A stretch of 64,000 bases of DNA, from assembly GCA_910584255.1 (NCBI GenBank), contig CAJTXV010000003.1:25189-89188 (forward strand), in the 5' to 3' direction. The position numbers were made by a program, and so were the translations under genes. The stretch's first letter is position 1. Each line of letters begins with the position of its first letter. The notes under the pieces are model-generated. The model saw nothing but the letters and a program-made list of their open reading frames with translations. It was not told where the DNA came from and did no database searches. This DNA comes from an uncultured Bacilli bacterium (GTDB lineage: Bacteria; Bacillota_I; Bacilli_A; RF39; UBA660). Of this stretch, positions 35,821 through 43,927 are shown piece after piece.

Positions 35821-35943
35821 TTTTTCATATTTTTCCAAATCTCAACAAAATTGAACACTTTTTAACCTATCTATTACTTTCAAATTTTGTTTGTGATATG
35901 ATTAGAGGGCTTAAGCAAAAAAGGAGTTAGAAAGGTGGTAAAA

Positions 35944-36153
35944 ATGATAGGATACGTGAAGTCCTTTGATAATAACAAAGGATATGGATTTCTTCAATAT
36001 TATGGTCAAGACATTTTTATCCATTACTCTAATATTCTAGAGGATGGGTTTAAAACGTTACATGAAGGCGACTTAGTAGAATTTCAATTATTAGAAACTA
36101 GTAAAGGTCTTCAGGCTCTAGGAATCAAACGAATTAAAGAGTCAGCCAAATAA
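35944..36153 (+). CDS. cold-shock domain protein
   Basis: 69 residues from the ATG at 35944 (MIGYVKSFDNNKGYGFLQYY), preceded by AAGGTGG. RNP1 is KGYGFLQY and RNP2 is DIFIHYS, so it should bind single-stranded RNA/DNA. The family consensus KGFGFI is changed to KGYGFL. A terminator follows. Confidence 0.9.
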   Translation: MIGYVKSFDNNKGYGFLQYYGQDIFIHYSNILEDGFKTLHEGDLVEFQLLETSKGLQALGIKRIKESAK

Positions 36154-36157
36154 AAAG

Positions 36158-36195
36158 AAAGTGATTAGGATAAATCATTCCTATCACTTTTTATT
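36158..36195. terminator. terminator between the cold-shock gene and the DUF1848 gene
   Basis: AAAGTGATTAGGA / TCCTATCACTTT with one bulged T, then T run. Serves both convergent genes. Confidence 0.75.
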
Positions 36196-37087
36196 ATGAT
36201 TTTCTTAACTTTACAATATCATCTTCTTCTAATTCGCCAATTAATAAAGAAGAAGTTAGGTGATGAAGTTTTCGGTTTGTTATCACTTGTGGTTCATCAT
36301 AGTTTGCATAACAATACTTACATAGGTGACTACAAGTATTATAAAACCCTAAATCCACGGTATCAATACAGTTACAGTTTTCTCTTGTCATATTCTTTTT
36401 CATCTGAACTTTTTTTTCCACAATTTTGTGGATATCTTCTTCGGTCGTACATCCTTTTCTTTGAATACCCAACTTAGATAAATCTATCTTCTCAGCACAT
36501 GTACTTACTTCTAAATGATATTTTTCTGCAATACGTCCAATTTTTTCAGAAATTTCTTCGATATTTTCTCTTGTAAAAGGAAGTAGATTTAAAGTTTTAC
36601 GATTTCTTAACACATTTTTTTTAATATCTAAGAAACTAATAATTACCCTACTGACATCGTGTTCTAACTCCCTACACAATTTTTCAAACATTTTCTCGTG
36701 ATAAGAAACAGAATATCTTCCACTTAGAAAAATGGGGTCATATCTTACATACACCCTTTCTTTTCCTATGATTTTAGAAATTTTTTTAACCGTTTCTATT
36801 ACCTCTTTCTTTGGTGGAACGAAAGGTTCTATTTCTTTTAAATAAGGAGTAATTGTTACTTGAACAATAAAAGGAAATGGAATATTGTTTATATTTTCTA
36901 GTAAGGGACGAGGATTTTTTGTACAAAAAATAATGGCATCAATATGGTCTTTATCTAATAGAATTCTACTTACCTGTTTTGGATAAAAAGGATTTCTTAC
37001 ATCCACATATCCTTCTTTTAAACGGTTTAAAAACCATGGAAAATAAAATGCGACAATGTCAGTTCTTTCACTAATACTTAGAATCAT
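36194..37087 (-). CDS. DUF1848 family protein with C-terminal cysteine cluster
   Basis: 297 residues from the ATG at 37087 (MILSISERTDIVAFY). Family blocks: RTDIVAFYFPWFLNRLKEG, FCTKNPRPLL, RVYVRYDPIFLSG, and a C-terminal Cys array NCNCIDTVDLGFYNTC..CKYCYANY, likely an Fe-S or metal site. The biochemical role is unknown; it is thought to be radical-SAM-like. The upstream 92-residue gene ends with TAG 7 bases before this start. Confidence 0.85.
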   Translation of the reverse strand: MILSISERTDIVAFYFPWFLNRLKEGYVDVRNPFYPKQVSRILLDKDHIDAIIFCTKNPRPLLENINNIPFPFIVQVTITPYLKEIEPFVPPKKEVIETVKKISKIIGKERVYVRYDPIFLSGRYSVSYHEKMFEKLCRELEHDVSRVIISFLDIKKNVLRNRKTLNLLPFTRENIEEISEKIGRIAEKYHLEVSTCAEKIDLSKLGIQRKGCTTEEDIHKIVEKKVQMKKNMTRENCNCIDTVDLGFYNTCSHLCKYCYANYDEPQVITNRKLHHLTSSLLIGELEEDDIVKLRKS

Positions 37088-37096
37088 AACCTTCAA

Positions 37097-37375
37097 CTAC
37101 TTTTTTTCAGTGTTTAAAAAGTACTTACCTTTTTTAAATAGCAAGATTTGATCTTTTACCATCATTAAAAGATATGGGTTTTTCGCAAGCTCCTTTGGTA
37201 AATCTTTTGTTCTGATACCACTTTCTACACTATTTGCTTTTTGTTCTTTAAAGTAATCGATAATTTCTTTTTTTGATGCTGAAGTATCATTTTTATATTT
37301 TCTATTCATCATCGTTAGATATAAAATACCGCCTAAACAACATACTAAAATTAAAACCTTTATAACAGTGTACAT
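37097..37375 (-). CDS. unknown small membrane-anchored protein
   Basis: 92 residues: N-terminal hydrophobic helix (VIKVLILVCCLGGILYLTMM), then a basic cytoplasmic or extracellular part (TSASKKEIIDYFKEQKANSV, GKYFLNTEKK). Not recognised. Followed at once by the DUF1848 gene. Confidence 0.6.
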   Translation of the reverse strand: MYTVIKVLILVCCLGGILYLTMMNRKYKNDTSASKKEIIDYFKEQKANSVESGIRTKDLPKELAKNPYLLMMVKDQILLFKKGKYFLNTEKK

Positions 37376-37397
37376 AAATTTTTTCTCCTATTCATCT

Positions 37398-38264
37398 TTA
37401 TTTTTCCTTTTCTAAAGAAATTTTATAAAGCGAGTAAATAAAATCTTCTAAACAACTATATTGCTCTTTTTCATAATATTTACTTGCTTTCAACTGGCTC
37501 CATATTTCTTGAAATTTTATATATCGATTTCTTTCTTTTAATATAATATCAATCATTATTTTTCTATCTTTATCATTTGCATAATGTATTTTATTGTGAC
37601 AATTACTACATAAATTCACTTCATTTAAATCATTATAAACTAATGAATCATCTTCCTCAAACACATCTGGATATTTTGAAATAATACTTTGATATATAAA
37701 ATGATGGCATTCCATATAAGATAGACCATTATTCTTTTTAAAGGTTGGATGATTTAGATATTCATTTTCTAATAAATCATTTTTCTTTTCAAAGTAACAA
37801 TTGGTAGTAAAATATCTATTTTTAATATTTTCAAAACTAGTATATTGGAACTTATTTAAATCTTCTATTAGTTTTCTTTGACTTTCATTATGTTTATTTC
37901 CTTGTTTATTTAACTCAAAGCAACCTTGAAAGCATTTTACTCCGTATTTGTTCTTTAAATTATTGGTTGAAAACTTCATTTTATTATTGTTTTTTATATC
38001 TACACTATAATTTAGTCCTTCTACTTTTATTTCCATAACAGTATCATTTTCTAGACTTGGATTCGTTACTACGCCTCTTAACATAATTCTACTAATTTTG
38101 TCTGGCATATTGCAATAATAAATAAATACAATATCATCTTTTTTTATATTGTGATTGTTCTTCTGTCATCTTATAATTCCATGATTCGAGTATTTTAAAA
38201 ACAGTTGCTCAAAATCACATGTTTCAAAATTAGCTGACATAAAATAATAACTTTTTTTACTCAT
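37398..38264 (-). pseudogene. HNH endonuclease gene with one in-frame TGA near the N-terminus
   Basis: The HNH part is clear near the C-terminus: YMECHHFIYQ, then LVYNDLNEVNLCSNCHNKIH (zinc-binding Cys and His residues). The usually called start at 38108 (MPDKISRI) is probably wrong. The same frame extends upstream through QKNNHNIKKDDIVFIYYC, across TGA at 38166-38168, to an ATG at 38264 (MSKKSYYFMSANFETCDFEQ). The extension reads like an EVE-type N-terminal domain, where a Trp is expected at the TGA position (RWQKN). The gene is either a nonsense mutant, an error, or read through. Possibly part of a restriction-like defence. Confidence 0.7.
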
Positions 38265-38353
38265 TAATATACTTCTTTCTTCTTATGAATTTTATTTCTA
38301 ATCCGTCTATGATAGGTCTATGATAGATATTTAATTAAAATAAATCTTCTATC

Positions 38354-38662
38354 TTACATATTAAATAAATCGCTATGACTACCTGTTGCAATCAATAATA
38401 ATATCAATTCATTATTTTCAATCTTATATATGAGTAACCAATCAGGCTCAATATGACACTCATTACAATCCTTAAAGTTTTTATCATTCATCAGTTTATG
38501 ATTTTTATATTTTGAATCAAGTTCTTGATTATTAGCAAGTTTTTCTACAATTTTTATTAACTTTTCTATGTCTTTGTTTTGTTTAATAATCTTCTTTAAA
38601 CCTTTGTTAAACCTAGAGGTAGTTTTTACTTCGTATAAAGATTCTCTGGCATTAATCTTCAT
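38354..38662 (-). CDS. YafQ/RelE-type mRNA endonuclease toxin
   Basis: 102 residues of the RelE superfamily. YafQ-type blocks: SRFNKGLKKIIKQNKDIEKL, CNECHIEPDWLLIYKIENNE with catalytic His and Asp, and the C-terminal IATGSHSDLFNM with the second His. It cleaves mRNA at the ribosome and is neutralised by the antitoxin gene, which overlaps its start by 11 bases. Confidence 0.92.
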   Translation of the reverse strand: MKINARESLYEVKTTSRFNKGLKKIIKQNKDIEKLIKIVEKLANNQELDSKYKNHKLMNDKNFKDCNECHIEPDWLLIYKIENNELILLLIATGSHSDLFNM

Positions 38663-38939
38663 CTATAATATCCTCAAACATTTTTCTAACATTATGGTAA
38701 CCTGTTGCTTGTATTTTACCGTTTAATATATTCTCGCCTTCTTGTAAGGCTTCTAAAAGTTCTTTACTTGGTCTAGGATTGCTAACTTCAAATGGTATAC
38801 CATCTTTATTTATTAATTGCTTTATAGCCATATTCACAAAAGTGCTCATGTTTAACCCTAAATTTTTAAGAATTCCATTTGCAACTTCTTTATCATGAGT
38901 ATCAACTTGAACACTAATGGCACTGGTTAATGATCCCAT
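38652..38939 (-). CDS. RelB/DinJ-type antitoxin
   Basis: 95 residues. N-terminal ribbon-helix-helix: SAISVQVDTHDKEVANGILK and GLNMSTFVNMAIKQLI; the C-terminal part binds and blocks the toxin. The start follows GAGGTGCATATCC. It should repress the operon through the upstream palindrome. Confidence 0.92.
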   Translation of the reverse strand: MGSLTSAISVQVDTHDKEVANGILKNLGLNMSTFVNMAIKQLINKDGIPFEVSNPRPSKELLEALQEGENILNGKIQATGYHNVRKMFEDIIDED

Positions 38940-38967
38940 GGATATGCACCTCTTTTCTTATATAGTT

Positions 38968-39009
38968 ATTATATCATTAAAATATTATATGTCAATATGA
39001 TTTTCATAT
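38968..39009 (-). promoter_or_regulatory. toxin-antitoxin promoter and operator
   Basis: Minus strand TTGACA (38990-38995), 16 bases, TATAAT (38968-38973). Overlapping the -35 is the perfect inverted repeat ATATGA-TTT-TCATAT (38995-39009), a good candidate site for the antitoxin. Confidence 0.75.
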
Positions 39010-39106
39010 GATATATTATATTTATTATATATATTAATATTATATTCCCTTTTATAAAATTTATACATTCCTATTATCTAAATCTAGCAGTGTTCGATGA
39101 CACTTT

Positions 39107-39149
39107 TAAATAAAAGAAAACCCCATAAACATTTAAGTTTACGAGGTTT
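39107..39149 (-). terminator. terminator after rpsI
   Basis: GTTTACGAGGTTT (39137-39149) against AAACCCCATAAAC (39118-39130), 11 of 13 pairs, T-rich tail on the minus strand. Confidence 0.75.
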
Positions 39150-39163
39150 GAGTCTCCAATATT

Positions 39164-39583
39164 TTAACGTTTTGAGAACTGAGGTGCACGACGTGCTTTC
39201 TTCAATCCTGGCTTCTTACGCTCTTTCTTACGAGCATCACGAGTGATGAATCCAGCTGGTTTTAATATTTTTCTGTAACTATTTTCAGAGTCACTAGAAG
39301 TTGTACTATCATATTGTAATAAGGCTCTTGTAATTCCATGACGGATAGCTCCAGTTTGTCCTGAGAATCCACCACCTTGAACATTTACTACGACATCAAA
39401 CATATCTTTTGTATTAGTTAATACTAATGGTTGTTCTAAATCCATGATTAAAGTTTCATAAGGTAAGTAATCACGAACATCTCTACCATTAATTGTAATT
39501 TTTCCTTTTCCAGGAATTAATTTTACTCTGGCTACACTAGTTTTTCTTCTACCAGTACCAGTATAAACTTTCTTTTCTGCCAT
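39164..39583 (-). CDS. rpsI: 30S ribosomal protein S9
   Basis: 139 residues. N-terminus [18 protein letters not shown] and C-terminal [14 protein letters not shown], whose last Arg reaches the ribosomal P site. Follows rplM by 15 bases in the usual L13-S9 pair. Confidence 0.98.
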   Translation of the reverse strand: MAEKKVYTGTGRRKTSVARVKLIPGKGKITINGRDVRDYLPYETLIMDLEQPLVLTNTKDMFDVVVNVQGGGFSGQTGAIRHGITRALLQYDSTTSSDSENSYRKILKPAGFITRDARKKERKKPGLKKARRAPQFSKR

Positions 39584-39598
39584 TTCGTAATCCTCCTA

Positions 39599-40027
39599 TT
39601 AAAGCTCAATCACAGTAGGCTTTTGTGCCATATGTGGATGAGTTTCTCCTTCGTATACAAATAATTTCTTATACATTTGACGTCCCAATCTGTTATGTGG
39701 AAGCATTCCTTTTACAGCTCTTTCCATCATTTCAATTGGATAATTTTCTTTCATTTCACGAGCAGTTCTTTCTCTAAGTCCACCTGGATACATAGAGTGA
39801 TTGTAATACATTTTCTTGTCTAATTTGTTTCCAGTCAGCTTAGCTTCTTTTGCATTTACAATGATGATATAATCTCCACAGTCAATATGTGGTGTGTAAG
39901 TAGGTTTATGTTTTCCTCTTAACATGTGAGCAGCTTTTGAAGCAACTCTTCCTAATGGTTGATCCTTAGCATCAATTACATACCATTTACGATCAACTGT
40001 TTCTTTTTTTTGCATAAAACTTGTCAT
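39599..40027 (-). CDS. rplM: 50S ribosomal protein L13
   Basis: 142 residues, typical. Blocks [39 protein letters not shown] and [20 protein letters not shown] identify it. Binds 23S rRNA early in assembly. A strong promoter lies 90 bases upstream, with a leader that may be controlled by L13. Confidence 0.98.
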   Translation of the reverse strand: MTSFMQKKETVDRKWYVIDAKDQPLGRVASKAAHMLRGKHKPTYTPHIDCGDYIIIVNAKEAKLTGNKLDKKMYYNHSMYPGGLRERTAREMKENYPIEMMERAVKGMLPHNRLGRQMYKKLFVYEGETHPHMAQKPTVIEL

Positions 40028-40112
40028 ATATATTCTCCTTTTACTTTTTTCCCTTCCAATCTTATGTTTTCCCAGGACATAAAATTCGAATTTGGAATAT
40101 ATAAAATGTACC
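40028..40112 (-). promoter_or_regulatory. rplM leader, possible L13 autoregulatory RNA
   Basis: About 85 transcribed bases precede rplM. Firmicutes often carry an L13-binding leader here (Rfam L13 leader family). Short complementary stretches can be seen, but I cannot confirm the consensus. Confidence 0.35.
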
Positions 40113-40119
40113 GATTAAA

Positions 40120-40148
40120 ATTATATTATAAAAAGGTGTCAAAGTCAA
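40120..40148 (-). promoter_or_regulatory. rplM-rpsI promoter
   Basis: Minus strand TTGACT (40143-40148), 17 bases, TATAAT (40120-40125). Confidence 0.75.
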
Positions 40149-40167
40149 TTAAAATCCACCGTTTTCA

Positions 40168-40950
40168 TCATTTTTTTACTAGTCCTTCCAAATTACTCTG
40201 GCAAGGTCTCTTTATCAGACGTTCCTTACTTTTTATTAATACTTTTAAATCACTTTCGTAAAACCCCTTTTCGATTCGTTCATTGATAATTGCTTTTTGA
40301 ATATTCCAATCATTTCTACGGCGAACATAAAACTCTGGCGAATTTGTAATAAAGCCTACTAATTTCTCTAATTCAAAATCTTCAGAAAGAAAATTTTGCC
40401 CTTCTTCATTTCCATCTTTTAAAATTTTAGCCACTTTTCCGACATAGAATCGCTGATAGAATGATGGATCTTTTTGTAGAATAATTTTTCTCATACTATA
40501 AAATACGTCTTGCCCTGTTTCATAAAATTCTTCTGATATTTTTTTAGATTGTAATTTGTATATTTGTAGGGACTTTACAAGTCCATCCAGAGAGATAGGT
40601 TTTTCTTCTTCTACTACTATATTCGGAAAACTCTCTAATTTTTTTCTTAATAGGCATGATAACTTATAGACTTTTCTTGCTTTATAACGATGATTACTAT
40701 CTGGTAGTTCCGTTTTTCCTGCCACATGTAATAGTTCCTCAATTAGTACCTTTGTCACATAAATTTTATGAGTATCCATTTGACTCTCATCTACCATAGA
40801 ATGATTCAATTCTTCTAATGTATCATCCACTACTTCAATTCCAAAATTTAATCCTTGAATATTGTCATTCCATGTAGGAGAATAGGTATAGCTACCCATA
40901 AGATATAGTATGTCTTCAATCAATTGTTCTTGCTTTTCTTCAATTGTCAT
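40168..40950 (-). CDS. unknown protein, paralogue A of a pair between truA and rplM
   Basis: 260 residues, soluble, helical. Starts MTIEEKQEQLIEDILYLMGS with AAGGAG upstream. The C-terminal 120 residues (MRKIILQKDPSFYQRFYVGK, ELEKLVGFITNSPEFYVRRR) resemble those of the next gene, so the two are paralogues. No known domain seen. Ends with tandem TGA TGA. Confidence 0.7.
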   Translation of the reverse strand: MTIEEKQEQLIEDILYLMGSYTYSPTWNDNIQGLNFGIEVVDDTLEELNHSMVDESQMDTHKIYVTKVLIEELLHVAGKTELPDSNHRYKARKVYKLSCLLRKKLESFPNIVVEEEKPISLDGLVKSLQIYKLQSKKISEEFYETGQDVFYSMRKIILQKDPSFYQRFYVGKVAKILKDGNEEGQNFLSEDFELEKLVGFITNSPEFYVRRRNDWNIQKAIINERIEKGFYESDLKVLIKSKERLIKRPCQSNLEGLVKK

Positions 40951-40978
40951 TTTGTTTCTCCTTGTAAAAAAATTCTAA

Positions 40979-41740
40979 TTAATCGTTTTCTTCATTTCTA
41001 GTAAGCATTCTTAATTTATGCTCCAATACTTTTCTCTTACCAAATTCCATTTTTCTTTCTGCAAATCTATTCAAGTCATCTATCCTAACATGTAGTGATG
41101 TTTTCATCAACTTATAATTAAAATCAGGGTGATTACGCATCATTTTAATTAAACAAGATAATTCGTAATCTGCAACTTCGATTTTAGCTTCTTCGGATAA
41201 TTTTCCTCTTTCGGAATCCAACTTTTCTATAATTTTTCCAATATAAATTTTCTCTTCTATTCCCATTTTCTTATTCATAATTGCATTTCTTAAATCTACA
41301 TATAATTCATAACTTGTTTGATAAGGGCTTACTCCTAGACCCCAGATTTTATCGGTTCGTGCTTGTTTCCTATATCTACAAACGTGTAATGACTGTATCC
41401 ACTCATTTAAATTTGTGTAAGTAACATTCATTTGATCCATTTCTTTCATGGATGCTACTTCCTGTTCCATTTTTTCTTGTAATTGATAAATCGTTTGCCT
41501 ATTTTTCTCATCGTATTTTTGCCATGATGCATCTTTTGACATCTGGATGATTGACTCACTAAATGCAATCATGATTTCTAATTCATCTTTTCCTACTTCT
41601 GGATGACTTTTTATAGTAAAAATTGTTTCTAGTCCTTGTTCTAACAATTTTTTCATATACATAATCTGATTAAAGTGATAATTATATATATACCAAATTT
41701 TCTCATTTAAGTCTTCTAATTTTTTATATACTTCATTCAT
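40979..41740 (-). CDS. unknown protein, paralogue B of a pair between truA and rplM
   Basis: 253 residues from the ATG at 41740 (MNEVYKKLEDLNEKIW), which overlaps the truA stop as TAATG. The N-terminal half is helical (coiled-coil-like LQEKMEQEVASMKEMDQM). The C-terminal part (LRNAIMNKKMGIEEKIYIGK, ELSCLIKMMRNHPDFNYKLM) matches paralogue A. Function unknown; coupling to truA suggests constitutive expression. Confidence 0.7.
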   Translation of the reverse strand: MNEVYKKLEDLNEKIWYIYNYHFNQIMYMKKLLEQGLETIFTIKSHPEVGKDELEIMIAFSESIIQMSKDASWQKYDEKNRQTIYQLQEKMEQEVASMKEMDQMNVTYTNLNEWIQSLHVCRYRKQARTDKIWGLGVSPYQTSYELYVDLRNAIMNKKMGIEEKIYIGKIIEKLDSERGKLSEEAKIEVADYELSCLIKMMRNHPDFNYKLMKTSLHVRIDDLNRFAERKMEFGKRKVLEHKLRMLTRNEEND

Positions 41741-42474
41741 TAGTACCATACCTTTCTTAAATAAAGACCTTCTGGAGGTGCTAGTTTGATGGATACCTGC
41801 CTGTCACATCGCTTCATTATTTTTTCTATATCCTGTATTTCCTTTTTTCCATTTCCAATTTCTATCAATATTCCAACCATATTTCTTACTTGATATTTCA
41901 TAAATCCATCTGCTTGAAATGAAATTGTAAGAATATTCTTGTTTTTCATAATGGACGTCTTATAGATAGTTCTTACTTTATCTTCTCTTAAGTCTTCACT
42001 TGAGATAAAAGATGTAAAATCATGTGTTCCTTCAAAATATTTAATAGCTTCTTTCATCTTCTCTATTTCTAATTCTTTTCCATATTGATAAATATAATTT
42101 CTCATTGTAGGGTTATATTCTCCTAAATTGATTTTATAAATATATTCTTTCTTTTTTGATGAAAATCTAGCATGAAACTCTTCCCTTACTTTTTCTACTT
42201 TAATAATATGAATATCATTCGGTAAAAGTGTATTTAATCCCTCTTTTATTTTGTATTCAGGAATTTCAATACTTAAATCAAAATGTGCAACCTGTCCTAT
42301 GGCATGAACACTCCCATCAGTTCTTCCCGATGATTGAACCTGAGTTTTTGTCTGTCTGTTTAAATAGCTAACAGCACTTTCTAATTCACCCTGAATCGTT
42401 CTAAGTTTTGGCTGAATTTGATATCCGCGAAAATTACTTCCATCATAAGAAAATGTGATTTTATATCTAGGCAT
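41740..42474 (-). CDS. truA: tRNA pseudouridine(38-40) synthase
   Basis: Makes pseudouridine in the anticodon arm of tRNAs. 244 residues. N-terminus YKITFSYDGSNFRGYQIQPK, catalytic Asp in QSSGRTDGSVHAIGQVAHFD, later FHARFSSKKKEYIYKI, and FQADGFMKYQVRNMVGILIE. Placed after the ECF genes, as usual in Bacilli. Confidence 0.97.
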   Translation of the reverse strand: MPRYKITFSYDGSNFRGYQIQPKLRTIQGELESAVSYLNRQTKTQVQSSGRTDGSVHAIGQVAHFDLSIEIPEYKIKEGLNTLLPNDIHIIKVEKVREEFHARFSSKKKEYIYKINLGEYNPTMRNYIYQYGKELEIEKMKEAIKYFEGTHDFTSFISSEDLREDKVRTIYKTSIMKNKNILTISFQADGFMKYQVRNMVGILIEIGNGKKEIQDIEKIMKRCDRQVSIKLAPPEGLYLRKVWY

Positions 42475-42477
42475 TTT

Positions 42478-43125
42478 TTACCTCCCAAAAATAAACAATA
42501 GAGTAGATAGTACTATATGAAAAAATAAATATTTTATATCCCATCGTTCCCATCGAGGTTTTTCTGTATAGGTTCTTTTGTTTGAATAATTATAAAACCT
42601 TAAATCATTCATGATGATGAGTTCTTTCATCTCATATTTTGTTTTCTTCCATGATTTTTTTAATGAGAACCTCGTATAAAAGAAGTCCCTTGCCATTCCA
42701 TATTCATCTCTCAATCGATCTAGAATTTTTATATTTTTTCGCAGTTGTTTAAAAAAATAAATACAGTAAAGAATTCGAAATGTTATCTTTTTACTCTGAA
42801 ATTTATAGAGTGTCACTTCTAATAAATATCTAAATTCAGATGCTTTTGTAATTTTCTTGAATAAGCATAAATAACTTAAATAAATGAGAAGTTTTGTGAC
42901 CCAAAGAAGGGAAGGATAAAACGTAGATAAGATAGCGATTAAAACCCCAACCATATTTAAAACTGTAATTTTTCTAAATTCTAAGCCAATTCCTAAAAAG
43001 AAAATACCAAGAAACACTATGATTGTTGGAATCTTAATAAAGATGAGTGTAACTAACATTAACAAGGCACAGATTAACTTACAGATAATATTCATGTCAT
43101 AAACAATAGAATTTTCCTTAAACAT
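42478..43125 (-). CDS. ecfT: ECF transporter transmembrane component EcfT
   Basis: Couples two ATPases to a vitamin-binding membrane subunit. 215 residues from the ATG at 43125 (MFKENSIVYDMN), which overlaps the end of the second ATPase gene; the ATG at 43137 has its ribosome site too close. Four or more hydrophobic segments (IICKLICALLMLVTLIFIKI, TIIVFLGIFFLGIGLEF). The coupling helix region reads DEYGMARDFFYTRFSLKK, a diverged form of the usual ARG motifs. Shorter than the common 260 residues. Confidence 0.8.
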   Translation of the reverse strand: MFKENSIVYDMNIICKLICALLMLVTLIFIKIPTIIVFLGIFFLGIGLEFRKITVLNMVGVLIAILSTFYPSLLWVTKLLIYLSYLCLFKKITKASEFRYLLEVTLYKFQSKKITFRILYCIYFFKQLRKNIKILDRLRDEYGMARDFFYTRFSLKKSWKKTKYEMKELIIMNDLRFYNYSNKRTYTEKPRWERWDIKYLFFHIVLSTLLFIFGR

Positions 43126-43927
43126 GTTTATACACATCCTTTATTAAATCACGAATATCCTTGTGATAAGACAACTTTACATTCCTTTTTCTCGCCTTGT
43201 AGGTAAAAAGAATCGTTTCTGGAATTTCAATTTCATTGGATTCTAAGAATTCTACATCCTTATAAATTTTTTCTGTTTTATCTGCAGCAATAACACATGT
43301 ATCTTTTAATATGACTAAATCATCTGTCAAGGAATAAAGCAAATTACTATCATTACTAGTAACAATTACCGTTTTATGGTATCTTTCTTTTAAAAGTTTG
43401 ATTAAGCGAATCATCTTTTTCTTATTGGTATAGTCTAATTCCACAAATGGTTCATCGAATATTACTACCTTTGGATTATATAAAAGACTAATTGCAACTT
43501 GAATTAATTTTTGTTCTCCAGAAGATAACTCATAAATTGTCTTTTCTAAGTAAGAGTCATTTAATCCAACAATTACTAAAGAATCTCTCATTTTTTTATG
43601 AATATTTTTATTTTTGTAATCTAGTCTTCCAATTAGAAATTCCATTTCATCTTTTACAGTCGTTGTAAAAAACTGGTTCATTGGTTTTTGATGAATCATA
43701 CACACATTTCTTCTAACTTCAATTAAGTTTTTTTGATTAATGAGCTGTCCTCCAACCTTAATCTCACCATAACTTGAAAATGTTAAAGCATCGATTAATT
43801 CGGCTAAAAGAGTTTTATTTTCTCCAGTAATTCCCGTAATTCTATTTTGTTTGATATGTAGGTTAATTTTATCTAAGTATTTCTTATTTTTATAGTGATA
43901 CCCTACATTTTTAAGGATTATTTCCAT
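43118..43927 (-). CDS. ecfA2: ECF transporter ATPase (EcfA2 position), degenerate Walker A
   Basis: 269 residues. Walker A reads GITGENKTLL: the Gly before Lys is Asn. Q-loop Gln is kept (CMIHQKPMNQFFTTTV). The signature is ELSSGEQKLIQVAI, Walker B is VVIFDEPFVELD (Glu kept), but the H-loop (VIVTSNDSNLL) lacks His. The start overlaps the upstream ATPase gene by 10 bases. It pairs with the other ATPase under EcfT. ATP hydrolysis at this site is doubtful. Confidence 0.85.
   Translation of the reverse strand: MEIILKNVGYHYKNKKYLDKINLHIKQNRITGITGENKTLLAELIDALTFSSYGEIKVGGQLINQKNLIEVRRNVCMIHQKPMNQFFTTTVKDEMEFLIGRLDYKNKNIHKKMRDSLVIVGLNDSYLEKTIYELSSGEQKLIQVAISLLYNPKVVIFDEPFVELDYTNKKKMIRLIKLLKERYHKTVIVTSNDSNLLYSLTDDLVILKDTCVIAADKTEKIYKDVEFLESNEIEIPETILFTYKARKRNVKLSYHKDIRDLIKDVYKHV

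Noticed and set aside
23790..38264. Selenocysteine at the three in-frame UGA codons
   Set aside because: None of the three protein families is a known selenoprotein, the positions are not redox sites, and no selenocysteine insertion hairpin was evident after them.
38101..38264. Frameshift at an A7 run upstream of the HNH gene
   Set aside because: Careful codon reading shows the upstream frame is already in phase; only the TGA interrupts it.
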